64,000 bases of DNA from Sphaerolaimus hirsutus (Eukaryota > Nematoda > Chromadorea > Monhysterida > Sphaerolaimidae), in NCBI GenBank assembly GCA_964036195.1, contig OZ038451.1, forward strand, positions 24,569,927-24,633,926. The letters run 5' to 3'. The notes under the pieces were generated by a model. The model searched no databases. It saw only the letters and a list, made by a program, of their open reading frames with translations, and was not told where the DNA came from. A program made the translations under genes and the position numbers. This document shows, in pieces, positions 12,536 to 23,597 of the stretch. Positions within the stretch are counted from its first letter, which is position 1. Each line of letters begins with the position of its first letter.

Positions 12536-15500
12536 CGGCAGCGGCACTTTGATCGGCAGCCGCACTCCGCGCGGCCAGGTGCCAGTTCCGCAAATTGAGA
12601 AGTGCGAAGTAAACTGGCAAAAGCGAAGTAAAACGGCAAAGCGAAGTAATTAAGCGAAGCATAAGAATTTCTCTTCGCTTTTGCCATTTTACTTCTCAAT
12701 TCACTTTGCCTTTGCCATTTTATGTCTCACTTCTCAATTTGCGGAACTGGCCCCAGACCTCGCCCTCGTGGGCTGCTATGACAGAATGCATTCCGAGATA
12801 CGGGCGAGCAAGAAACACTCCGAGGTGTGAGATTACAATAGTTGTTAAAATGTATTTACGTTTACTCAAACATATGTAAACTTGAGTACTGCGTAAATAC
12901 GTTTACATTTCCTCTGGAAGTACAGAAGACGCATTTCGTATAGGGTTTTTATCGGCTTCAGCGAGGCATAGAATCGAAAAAAGTAGAAGAAAGTTTTAAA
13001 AAAGGAAAAAATAGTCAAAATTTGTTATACAAGCACATATGTAGGTATATAGTCAAGAATAGCTGAAAATTGCAAAATGCAGATACCGTAGATTCACTAG
13101 TGAATTTGAACGTGAAAAAGGGCAACAATAATTGAAAATTAGTGATTTTGAGTGATAATTGGGGTAAAATTTCTCAGAAAAACTCACCTTCACATTTTCT
13201 TGTGAAAAAGGTACTCATGAGTAAAAGTAAATAAACTTACTTTACGTTTTCTGTACTCACGGGTGAGTAAAAAATAAAAACTTTACTTTTACGTTTATCC
13301 GCTCTGCCCCTAAACTAACTACCGTATTACCTCGAATTAACCCCCCCCCCCCTCGCAATACCCCCCTAAATTTCGCCGAGGAAATAATAACCCCCCCCCC
13401 CCTCGAAATATCCCCCCCCCTAAAATTGAGTGTAACGTGAACGTACATGACAGATACCTAACGATGGCAAAAAAAAATTCGAAAATTCGAAAATATTTTC
13501 GAATTTTCGAATTTTGTCATGATTTTCGAATTTTTATTCCACCCCTGGAAAAAAACACTTAAAAATCGATTTATTTTTCAAAAAATTCGAAAATTCAAAA
13601 ATTCGAAAATAGTTTTCGAATTTTTCAGGGAATTCAAGGTGACAAAAAGCGATCTTAAGTTCAGCGTGCTAAATAAAGCGACAATTGATATGTGGTGGGT
13701 CTGACCTCTGAAAAAGTCCCATGTAACGAAAAACAAACATTGAAAAACATTTAAATGGCATCCGCGGGGGCAGCGGCGGACTCCATCTATTTATGACATC
13801 TATTTAGGAATGCAGGGAGCCGCCCAAACAATTAGAACCGCGGCGCTCTACTTCCGCGGATACAGACTCTGGTCCATCAAAAAAATCGCTCGCGGGTCTT
13901 CCGAGGGGCAGTCACACAAACATTTTTGGAAGGCATTCTGCCCCAGTGAAAATGGTGCAAACTAATCCACATAAGTGTTTCTACCATTTGTCATGTTAAA
14001 GTGATATGAAATTGTCATGTCATGCTTCACTTACAGTGAAATTAAGGTTAAAAGGGGCTCCAAACATGAAAACAGTCCAAATACTGTGTTTTAAGCTACA
14101 AATTCAATCTTTTTCTGAAAAAATTCGAAAATTGCCAAAAAAGATTCGAAAATTCATAAATTCGAAAATTAAATTCAAAATTCGAAAATTTGAAAAATCA
14201 TTTTAGAAAAAACACTTAAAAATTTTAATACTTTTTTTCTGGGAGGTTTGCCATCGTTACAGATACCGCCGTTTGTCATCTGTACAATGCAGAACACACG
14301 TTAAAACTCGTTAACTTCACGTTTCCCCCCATGGACTTCTTCCCCCCGTGGTGTGATGCATTAGCGTTATGTCCGTGCGGACATAACGCTAATGGAACAC
14401 GACAAAACGGTAATGCAACACGACAAAACGCTAATGCAACACGGACAAAACGCTAATACAACACACTCCGGGGCAAGTTGTCCACGGGGGAAAAGTACCT
14501 GGAATCGTTAAAACTGATGATTAAGTGACGTTAGGGAAGGGTTTTTGTGTATATACAGTTATATATGTATGCCTATAAACACATATACATCTATGTAATT
14601 GTTTGATTTTTCTACATCTGCGTATGGGGAATTTCCGAAAATTTCTGGCGAAATAATAGACCCCCCCTCGAATTATCCCCCCCCCTCAAATTTTGCTGGC
14701 GAAAAAATAAACCCCCTGGGGGTATTTCGAGGAAATACGGTAACAAACTACTTTGAAAAAAGTTCACTACTTCTAACAACTCTGGGGAGGTTACTCAATT
14801 AATTCACATGAGTGTGGATGTTAGATAAAAAAGAAGCGACCCATCGCAGGAGGGTATCTACCTTAGCGTGTTCGGCGACCTGGCCGACTTCCGACCGCAG
14901 TCCTCCAGCGTGTCGAGCGGCATGGCGCGGCAGAAGGAGATGGACGATTACCTCACTTGGCTCAGATCAGAGGACAGCAACAGAAAGGTGAGACGCACGT
15001 TATTTGAGCAGTTTACCTAAGTTCTTTTGTAATATTTGTGTCTGCGGCCACCACTTTGCAATCCTGCGAAACATTTGGTTAACGTATTTCCTTGAAATAC
15101 CCACCTCGAAATACCCCCTCAAAATGACCACTATGAATTAATAGACCCCTCTCGAAATACCCCCCCCCGCCCCAAATTGAGTGTGAACTGAACGTAAATG
15201 ACAAAAGATGCGGTTTGTTAACCAGGCAATGCAGAACACTTTTAACACAATGACTGTGTTACGTTAGAACAATTTTTATACCATCTACATTCTAACATAC
15301 TTATAAAGGTGCATACGTTACACACAACAAATAAGTACTGCGTGTTCAAGAAATTTCTGGCGAAATAATAACCCCCTCACCGAAACCCCGAAACTGTGAG
15401 AATATCAACTCCCGGGGTGCATTTCGAGGAAATGCGGCATGTTCATAATTGACCAGAAAAACTCGAAAATGCGATAGGTAATTTAGTACGAAAAATCCGA

Positions 15501-18500
15501 AAATTAAACTCAAAAATTCACAATTGTCCACAGTGTTCACCTCCTTACTACCAATTCGACCATCCAAAATTCCCAGGTACTTACCCCCGGACCAGACCGC
15601 CGGCGACCCGACGAGCAGCAGGGCGGCCACGAGCCCCTGTACACGTCGAACATCGAGCTGGCGGACAAGCCGATGGCGAACAGGAGCGCGGGCGCCATGT
15701 TGTTGGCGGCGCCGTTGGTCGACCCGGCGCTGTGCGCCAGCGACAGACAGCGCAGGGCGTCCATTGCTGGTGAGAGGATGTTCACTGCATAGTTGTTTAA
15801 ACATATTTACTTTTACTCAATAAATACGTATACTCGAGTACAGAGTAAAAATGTTTACGTTTCCTTCGAAAAAAGTTCCTGTGCTCGCTTTTACGTATAC
15901 CTTTTGAAAATATACATGTACAGAAAACGTATTTCTGATTGGCGTTTATGCTGCGATTACAGCTGGGCGTAAAATTGACTGGCGTAAAATTGATCTTTGG
16001 GTGTAAAATTGATTACAGGTGAATGGATAAAGATATGGCGTTGTAATTTCAGTCAAAGAAAGCGCACATGCAGATGTTGCTTGTGCCCAATGCTCATCAC
16101 TTTAATTTTCATTTTTAATTTAATAAATCATCAGTTTTTTTTATTTTACTAGAAGTTATGAATTTTGGCACAAATTTTTTTAATTTTACACCCGAATTTT
16201 ACACAACTTATGGCGCATAATTGAAAAAATTGTGCTAAAATTCATAACTCCCAGTACGATTTTAATAAACTCATGAGCTTTGGACACAAGAAACGTCTGC
16301 ATCACAGCTTTCTTTGACTGAAATAACAATGTCGTATTTTTTCAATTCATCTGTAATTTATTTTATGCCCAAAATCAATTTTATGCCCGAGCTGTAATCG
16401 CAGCATTATAAAGGTTTTTAATGCATGGAAGGAATGATGAAAATGCACAAAATGGAGAAAAATAGCCAAAAGATAGTAAAGATTGAAAACATTGAAAACA
16501 AAAAATTTAAAAATTAAAAAGATGAAAATGATTAAAAATATGAAAATTTGTGATTTTGGGTGAAAATTGTGGTAAAATTGTTAAAAATACTAAGTTTTCC
16601 ACATACCGTATTTCCTCGAAATACCCCCCGGGGGTGATTGTTTCATAGTGGTCCCGAGAGGGGGGGGGGGGTTAAACGAGGGGGGGTATTTCGAGGGGGG
16701 GGGGGTTATTATTTCACAAGAAAATTTTTGAAAACCAAGTACGAAATAGTCGTCTGAAACGTACGCAGACGTCGAAAAATGCAACAAAAACCGCCATTTA
16801 TAAGGTTCTGTAGACTAATATTAGTATGTAGATGGTATGTACCAGAGTTGTTAAAATACCGGTATTTTTGGAAAGTGTAAGTGTAAGTGTAAATACACTT
16901 TCCAAATTTCGAGTATGTATACCAAAAGTGTAAGGTATTTTAAAAATACCTAGGAAAGTGTAAAAAAAGTGTAAGTGTAAATTTTTTTTAGAAAGAGCTC
17001 TCACTGTTGAGCATTAGAATACACCACTGTTTTCACCTTTAGATCAATATATTTGTCATTTTTATGCATCATTTCACATTTTACTGCCTTTTATGAAACA
17101 TTTCAGACTGTAGCAAATACTGTAGTGGTATGAAGTTCACTAATAATGGCACTTTTTCAGTGTTGATATTTACTGATTAAGCAATGCGATACACACTGCT
17201 TAAATGCAAGATTGGACATGCAGCAAATGTCAATGCAAAAGCCAGTTGACTTTGTGTCCAACTGGTGAATTTCCATTGATCTTGTCCTTTTTACAAAAGT
17301 ATGATGAAACTGTAGAATACCTTGAGTACTGATCAAAGGTTGGAGATCGAAGGCTAGTTTGTACATTTGCCATATTTTCTACATTCAATGCATAACTGCA
17401 TGTGTGTACTATGCAGTTATTTTTTGTACATGACCCTATTTTATGCTTTCTCAAAAGCATAAAACAGGGCCATCTGAAAGAAAAAAATACACTTTCTGTA
17501 CCCGGGTATTTGGCTCAGGAAAGTGTAAAAAAAGTGTATGGGTATTTTATGAAAGTGTAAGTGTAAGTGTAAATATAAATACCCATTTACCCGGGTATTT
17601 CGGGTAAGTGTAAATACACTTTCGCAACTCTGGTATGTACACTGTTCTAACGTGACACCGACGTTGTTTTAACGTGTGTTCTGCAGTACACAGAACACAA
17701 ACTGCAGTATTTGTCATGTACGTTCCCTTTACACTCAATTTGGGGGGGGGGTATTTCGAGGGGGGGGGGTGATTGTTTCATAGTGGTCCCGAGAGGGGGG
17801 GGGGTCAAACGAGGGGGGGGGGGTATTTCGAGTATTTTACTCAGTAAAGAGTATTTTACTCACGTTTATTCATGGGCAAAGGTAAAAACTTTAGTTACGT
17901 TAAGTTACTTTACGTTTCCTGTACTCGGTGGTGAGTAAAAATAAAATACTTTACGTGTACGTATACTCTGAAAAAAGTTTGGTATTTTAACAACTCAGGT
18001 TTAGTGACCTGTGACTGAAAATAGATTCTAGCCAACTTCGAGCTACTAGTCATGCGAGTTTGCACACTATCAGACACTAACCCTAACAAATAGTCAAATT
18101 CAAAAACACGCGCAATCAACCAAGCAATCAACTGATCCACCAATCACAGACTTGGTCGGTCAGCGGCTGCGCGACCGCGACCGCGGCGACAACAACACGG
18201 CGGCGGGCAGCGCCAGCGTGCAGCTGCGACGCAAGGCGTCCGTTTGGAAGGCGGCAGCGGCACTGGGCGCGCTCACCAGGCCGCTGCACAACCAGCGCAG
18301 GACTAAGAGGAAAACGCAGGTGGGTGAAAAGTGGGTGTTAATCTGAGATTACAGCTTGACGGAGAATAGGTAACGGAAAATTGATTACATGAGAGTGTAT
18401 GAGATGGTACAGGGCTCAAATATTTCATGGATAGTAAATATATTTATCAATATTTGTATTGTGTCGAAAGCACAGCGTATACAATCACAGCTGGATCATT

Positions 18501-18716
18501 TCGAGGGGGGGGTCAATTCAAGGGGGTATTTCAAGGAAATACGGTATTAAAATCAAAGCGCCATCCATCGCACAGATCGACGAGGCGTTCGCGGCGGCGC
18601 ACGCAGTCAAGCTGAAGAATCACAACGCACAGCAAGCCAGGACTGAGAAACGCTGGCTTTTTCCGCTCAGGGTCAAGGCGCCGCCGCCGCCGGACATGGT
18701 CGCCAAATTGATTTGA
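11873..18716 (+). CDS. seven-exon gene of unknown function (about 425 residues)
   Basis: Exons with matching phases are 11873-12117, 12256-12578, 12757-12824, 14850-14987, 15577-15769, 18150-18319 and 18576-18716 (stop TGA). They sum to 1278 bases, an exact number of codons. Exons are GC-rich with G/C third positions, unlike the AT-rich introns. The N-terminal part is acidic and helical (FDDELDEAAAARRDYDNLM), and exon 2 carries a glutamine run encoded by CAG repeats at about 12502-12531. Later exons hold SVFGDLADFRP, a basic block (HNQRRTKRKTQ) and a proline-rich C-terminus (APPPPDMVAKLI). I recognise no family. The start could be 11873 or ATG 11888, and upstream exons are possible. Introns 1 and 2 coincide with small transposable elements. 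AATAAA at 18984-18989 is a likely polyadenylation signal. Confidence 0.7.
12103..12282. mobile_element. TIR element (TGTAAAATG family) forming intron 1 of the 12-kb gene
   Basis: The inverted ends CAGTCGCAGAGCTGTAAAATG and its near-complement ending GGTCTGGGACTG enclose TGTCAAA/ATGCAAAG-type words typical of the family. CCTGGT occurs just outside both ends (12097-12102 and 12283-12288), a possible target duplication. The donor GTAAAATG (12118) and acceptor TTTTACAG (12255) both lie inside the inverted ends, so the intron is carried by the element and some of its end sequence stays in the coding exons. Confidence 0.65.
12502..12531 (+). repeat. CAG trinucleotide run encoding polyglutamine
   Basis: Ten CAG codons in the exon 2 frame of the 12-kb gene encode ten glutamines. 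This run also produces the leucine-, alanine- and serine-run frames seen in other frames and on the other strand. Confidence 0.9.
12579..12756. mobile_element. foldback element that is the whole of intron 2 of the 12-kb gene
   Basis: The intron starts GTGCCAGTTCCGCAAATTGA and ends TTTGCGGAACTGGCCCCAG, so its two ends are inverted repeats. Inside, GCGAAGTAAA and AAGCGAAG words are mirrored by CTTCGCTTTTGCC. Almost the entire 178-bp intron is the element, with donor and acceptor at or beside its ends. A second copy lies at 48438-48651 inside intron 5 of the 46-50 kb gene. Confidence 0.75.
13322..14740. mobile_element. CCGTATTACCTCG TIR element carrying a nested hAT-type insertion
   Basis: The ends CCGTATTACCTCGAATTAACC and GGTATTTCGAGGAAATACGG are bordered by TA. 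The host element is interrupted at 13459-14259. A related uninterrupted copy at 57591-58016 shows the pre-insertion arrangement. It lies within intron 3 of the 12-kb gene. Confidence 0.75.
13459..14259. mobile_element. hAT-type element filled with ATTCGAAA motifs
   Basis: It begins TAACGATGGCAAA and ends with the complement, with the perfect 8-bp duplication CAGATACC at 13451-13458 and 14260-14267. The outer 150-200 bp on each side are repeats of AATTCGAAAATTCG; the centre is ordinary sequence with no frame. It is nested in the element at 13322-14740. Confidence 0.85.
15948..16406. mobile_element. foldback element with 32-bp inverted ends
   Basis: ATGCTGCGATTACAGCTGGG at the left matches CCGAGCTGTAATCGCAGCAT at the right, followed inward by CGTAAAATTGA and TCAATTTTATG. 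The two halves pair over most of their length. It lies in intron 5 of the 12-kb gene and has no coding content. Confidence 0.7.
16607..17845. mobile_element. CCGTATTTCCTCG TIR element with nested AGTGTAAA element
   Basis: It opens next to TA with CCGTATTTCCTCGAAATACC and shares its middle with the copy at 43735-44107. Its right end is lost at GGTATTTCGAG, where a run of AGTATTTTACTC motifs (to about 17990) begins. The nested element at 16853-17632 interrupts it. Confidence 0.65.
16853..17632. mobile_element. hAT-type element filled with AGTGTAAA motifs
   Basis: It begins CAGAGTTGTTAAAATACC and ends CAACTCTG, with the perfect 8-bp duplication GTATGTAC at 16845-16852 and 17633-17640. Both ends are AAGTGTAAGTGTAAATAC-like repeats. 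The related element at 43735-44107 has GTATGTAC once at the matching place and is an empty-site control. Confidence 0.87.
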
Positions 18717-18983
18717 TCTCGATTTTGATGACGATTTTATTGTTTTTGTGAATTGTGATTTATTTACACCAAGCTTATCACATGAGCTTTACCTTTTTTG
18801 TGAAGTTTTGAAGTTATTATTCTGTTGCGGTGAGCTTTTCCATTTTACCTTTCATTCCTATTCTATCTTGACCGGCGATATTCAGTTCAGTGGATAGCAT
18901 ATGCTGTACATAATATTTATGCGCGTATTTCATTTCTACATATGACACAGAAATGAAATGTTTATTTAAAGACAGTTTGATTT

Positions 18984-18989
18984 AATAAA
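18984..18989 (+). promoter_or_regulatory. polyadenylation signal AATAAA of the 12-kb gene
   Basis: It lies about 270 bases after the stop codon of the seven-exon gene, inside TTTAATAAAAATT. Position and strand fit that gene. Cleavage site not determined. Confidence 0.5.
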
Positions 18990-19318
18990 AATTATAAAGT
19001 ACGCCGAGGTATGGCTGCCAAATATCCCTGAAAAAATCGAAGGGAGTTTATTGTTTCACCAGCAAAGTTTAACGGGGTGTAAATTCGTGGGAGGATATTC
19101 GAGGGGGTTTATTTAAGGAAGCATAAACATTCTTAGGCGTGATGAATATTAACACCATTTGTTCCCAATACCTACTCAAATTCAATGCACAATATTTCCT
19201 CGAAATACCCTTTAGGCGGTTTATTATTTCGTCAGCCCATTTTTAGAAGGGTTAATTCGAGGGAGCTTATTCGAGGGGGGGTATTATAAAGGCCATATAA
19301 GCGGCGGCGGGTGTTTGA

Positions 19319-19838
19319 CAGAGTTGTTAAAAGTACTGAATTTTTTTTAAAGTAAACGAAAACGTAAAGTATTTTTCTTTTACTCACCCCTGAGTACAGA
19401 AAACGTCAAGTATTTTTAAAATACTTTTGCACTGTGTAAAACGCGAGTAAAATACTTTTTTTCAGAGGAAACGTGAAAACGAAAAATTTTCTGGAGAAAA
19501 CGTAAAAAACGGGTATTTTTCTCACAGAAAATGTAAAAGTTAGTATTTTTATCAGAAAAAGTCAGTATTTTTCAATTTTTACTCTGATACACACAAAAGA
19601 TGTGTTTTTCTCTCCTGCTAAGTATTTCTTGTGAAAATGTCTTATATTTGTCACTTTCTGTTTGGCAAAATGACATTTTCTGTCCCTTAACAATACGTTT
19701 TCTGTACTCGCGTACTTTCAAAAAGTACGCGAGTAAGTGAGTACCAGTATTTTTTTCGCGAGGAATCGTACACGTATTTACGCAGAACTCGAGTATCTGT
19801 AATTATCGAGTAAATGTAAATACGTTTTTACAACTATG
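19319..19838. mobile_element. hAT-type element with GTAAACGTAAA/AGTACTCG motifs
   Basis: It begins CAGAGTTGTTAAAAGTACTG and ends TACAACTATG, with near-perfect flanks GTGTTTGA and GTGTTTGG (7 of 8). The interior mixes AAACGTAAA, AAAGTATTTTT and GTACTCGCGTAC. It lies between the 12-kb gene and the F-box gene. Confidence 0.7.
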
Positions 19839-20419
19839 GTGTTTGGTTGCAGCGTCCCCGTTTTGTTGTCTTCAGCCATTTATCTGGCTTTGGAAATTTG
19901 GCTTTATCTTGTCCACTATTTCGAGGCACTGATCATTTCGACTATTGTTCAGTTGCCTGAAAAAAGTATGGAGTAGCGATGGTAAAGCGCAAGGAAAAAA
20001 TGCATATGACGTGGCGCCCTTTGGCGGCCTCAATAACTTGTGAAAAAAAAAATTCTAATATCAAAATATGCCAGACGAGTTTAGAATACTTGAGAAAATA
20101 ATTTTCTAATCAAACTGCGCCTTTAGCTAACTAAATACAATCAAACGAAATAAATATATCGTTTGCGTTGCTCGTTTTACAAAAAAGTATATAGCGCGGG
20201 TGAGGAAATTGGTTGCAGACAATGGCCATCCGCTCCAATAAATAATGTGGTCGAGTGGTCACATATTTTTGACGCACACGTGATGCGATCTCTTGGTGCG
20301 TTGGATTACAACGCATAAATATTTATTAGAATGTGAATTTTCAGGAGAATACATAAAAAAACAAATCGACAAACATTAAATTCCTGACATTTTTAGCAGT
20401 TGTACCTAATGGGGCAGGC

Positions 20420-20629
20420 CTGATACGCACAATTGCCCCTTTACGCACATTTGCCCGTTTTTTTCACTTGACACTTTTTCAAGTGATTTTCTCATATAAG
20501 TGAAGTGAACAAAGTTGCGCAATGACATTAGTGAACTTTTTTCACTTCACTCGTATCTGAAAATCACTTGAAAAAGTGTCAAGTAAAAAAAACGGGCAAA
20601 TGTGCGTAACGGGCAGATGTGCGTATCAG
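20420..20629. repeat. long near-perfect palindrome, foldback element
   Basis: CTGATACGCACA at the left pairs with TGTGCGTATCAG at the right, and inside AAACGGGCAAATGTGCG pairs with its complement, as does GAAAATCACTTGAAAAAGTG. Nearly the full 210 bp can form one hairpin. It lies upstream of the F-box gene; no target duplication was identified. Confidence 0.75.
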
Positions 20630-20810
20630 TGCACCCCCGTACCTAATCATGCATAATCAAGTAAATTGTCCCACTCACAGGAATACCGGTAGACCAGAAA
20701 TATGCCGCCAAAAATACACCCATGAAAGAAACTTTTTGTTCATACTTGTACAGACATAAACTTTGCCAAATTCTTTACCGGCTCGCCAAAATCGTGTAAA
20801 TATTAATATT

Positions 20811-22777
20811 ATGGAGAACTTACCAATTGAAATACTTGCTGCCATCAGAAACCACCTATCACTCAAGGATGCAATAGTTTCTGCATTTACCTGTCGCAGA
20901 ATGCTCTCTTTATGTGCCCCAATATTGGCCACACATATTGTCGATCTGCGGATTGTTTTTGAGGAAAATGCCTGTATACCGCAGGTGACGTTGTTGAGAA
21001 ATTCATTTGATATTTCATTTCGAGAGCAAAAAAACTACTTTTGCAGATAGTCGCAGAGACGCGAGGCAATGATAACCAGTTTGAATTGTGCATATCACTA
21101 TGTCAATGTGCGGAACCCCACGCACTGGATGGACATTTATCACTGCTGCAAATTCTGATTCCACTGATATCTCCACACTTGGAAAGGGTATGTATGTTTT
21201 TGATCCCCCTTTACCTACTTTTCATTACATTTTCAACCTCCCTCATTAATATTTTATAAATCGTTTTTTTTTATAAATAAGGCACCTGAATGAAAACTAG
21301 TTCCCCCATTTTAAGCTCATAATCGAGGACTACTTCTTGCTGAAATCTTCCTTCATTCGCGGTCGCACAATGGATGCTGTACTCAGCCCCGTAGTTGATG
21401 GCGGCCACGAGAAATTGTGCTGGCTAGAAATGCATAATGTTGATCTGTCGATGGTCGGACCAAAAAGTATGATTTTGATTGGCAAAATGAAAAGTCTTGG
21501 ACAACTTGCAGTGATTGAATGCGGTGTCAGGGTTGGTGGATAGTTTAACTTGATAAGTTAGGGTTTAAAATGACAAAATGGTGGATAAAACACAGGTGCC
21601 ACTGTTGACAGACATGGCCTTTGAGGAACGGGTTTTTGCTGCTATGGTCCAATGCACTCTAGTGGATTTACAGCTCACTGCCTGCCAGTATGTTACAGAT
21701 AGACTTCTCAGGTATGCATTTTTCAACAACACACAATGACTGCATTAGAAACTGTGCCATTAATATAGGTGGCAGTTCCACAGCCTGTAAAGTATCATGT
21801 CAAGTGCCAAATGTCATGCAAAGTTTCAATCAATGTTTATATAAAATATTATTACTGAACTGTTGATATTTTGCATGACGTTACACTTTTCAGGGTGCAG
21901 GACTGTGCCCAGTGGTTGTTCTGGTGTAGACTAAATGTTGCATCACCAAACCATTTAAGCAAGTCATTTGTTCAATCAAAATTCATAACACATACTCGGT
22001 GACATCACACTTTGCATGGAAACATACCCATCAGAATAATGAACCAAAAATCATAATCAGTCTTTCACCATAATATTTAGTTTTCACTATGGAATAATAA
22101 ATTACAAAATTTATCACAAGATTTTATTCAGTAAATTATGGTAGGATTCTTTGCAAATTCTGCACTCAGTATACAAACAAATATTTTTTTGTAAATAGAA
22201 ACAGTGCATACATTCTCAAACTCAGGTATGTGTCACGGGTGTGTAATTGTTTGGAGCTAGCTGATTTCAGTGGCTGCAAAGGTGTAACTGCAAAGGGCAT
22301 TGCACATTTTGCTGAGACAATTGCACATAGGAAGTCACCCATTTTGTCCTTGAAGGTAAAATGAGGAACTTCCCAATTTCAAAACTTTCAAACAAATTGT
22401 GACACTACAGAAGCCTTTACAGATGAAAAACACATCAGTCACATCATGTGAACTGCAGATGCATCTATGCCATGAGTGTTCACCAGCTACCAAACAAGGC
22501 CCATGGGCAGTGACTCAATTGAACTGCTGTCATGAGCTTGGCGCCACTGCAAATCATGTGACCTTGTTGCATTCAGCTAGACATCCTGATAAGAAGATTA
22601 TGCTGTATGCATGATCTAACTCAGGTTCTCATTAGGATTATGATCATTATTGCCAGTGGACATCTGCAAGCTTTGCGCACTTTGCTGATCAATGATTTCA
22701 ATAACCATGTGCTTAATGACATCGATATGTTAATGTTGCATCATTGCCACTGCAGCAAACGCTTGTGGAAGTCCTAA
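20811..22777 (+). CDS. F-box/leucine-rich-repeat protein (six exons, about 309 residues)
   Basis: Exons are 20811-20984, 21047-21187, 21316-21531, 21596-21711, 22226-22355 and 22625-22777 (stop TAA); phases match at every junction and introns 1-3 are only about 60-130 bp. Residues 1-40 read as an F-box (MENLPIEILAAIRNHLSLKD, then SAFTCRRMLSLCA). Later exons have leucine-rich-repeat phrasing, clearest in exon 5 (NCLELADFSGCKGVTAKGIAH). F-box proteins normally bind SKP1 and bring substrates to a cullin-RING ubiquitin ligase, with the repeats choosing the substrate; that role is inferred from family. The ATG at 20811 fits the F-box start. It is short for the FBXL group, and the last exon is a weaker repeat. 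Intron 4 holds a TGTAAAG-family element. Confidence 0.72.
21771..21909. mobile_element. TGTAAAATG-family TIR element in intron 4 of the F-box gene
   Basis: GGCAGTTCCACAGCCTGTAAAG on the left is matched by the complement of CTTTTCAGGGTGCAGGACTG on the right; GTGCCAAATGTCATGCAAAG inside is typical of the family. It lies wholly within a larger intron and is non-coding. Confidence 0.55.
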
Positions 22778-23440
22778 GATTTCTTCAATTTACTCAGAGC
22801 TTATAGAAAGGTTGTACAGCTCCAACTCTACAAACATACCCTCCAGTTAATGTGTAAATACTGTGCAGTGCTCCATTGTTGTTCCTGTTTGCTGTGTTCA
22901 AACTGCTGTTTTTACTAAGTTGAGGGTGGTGGTGTAGGCTGATTGTTCAAAGTGATACAGATGTGAAACTTTTTTTCTATCATTCTTAGTTGCCTATGTT
23001 TATACATTTTTGTCGATATACATACAAAGTCATAAGACCTCCTTCAATGGTGCAATTTTAAAATCGGGCATTTTGAATGGGCTAGGTGAGACTATTGTAA
23101 GTCAAATAGTTTTTAATGCGATGTGGGTCAAACAAGTGCAAAAGAAAAACTAAATGGTGAAATTTTTACCCAGGGAAAATAGCCTAATATTTAGGGTTCA
23201 TATTTTGTGATAAATGATATATTGAATGTGAATATTGTGCATAGTTGTGTAGTATGTTACTTCCACAATTAAAAAATTATTATTAGATTTCTTATCAAGT
23301 GTGTGCATTTGCATCTTGGGTACAATGGTTGATGGGAACACATTAAATGTATTGCAACTATACTTCTTTCAGCTCACTAAAGTAAAACCACATGTTGCCA
23401 TATTGGAACACAATGCAGACAAATTCACAAAATTACAAAG
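22778..23440. other. intergenic stretch between two convergent genes
   Basis: It lies between the stop of the F-box gene (+) and the polyadenylation region of the cysteine-rich gene (-). AT-rich, no exon or repeat recognised. It should hold the 3' untranslated parts of both genes. Confidence 0.4.
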
Positions 23441-23453
23441 GTACCTTTGCCTT

Positions 23454-23459
23454 TATTTG
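23454..23459 (-). promoter_or_regulatory. polyadenylation signal AATAAA of the cysteine-rich gene
   Basis: On the minus strand GCAAATAAAGGC occurs about 140 bases after the stop codon at 23598-23600, a normal distance for a short 3' untranslated region. Confidence 0.5.
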
Positions 23460-23597
23460 CAATGCACTGAATCATTTCAAAATTAATTTAACTGTCAATG
23501 TTTGATCACACCAGCTATCAAATGAATTTGTACAGTACATCAGTGTTTACGAAACCATGCCATGACTAGTTCAACTCAAGCAACTCTGAGTGTATCA

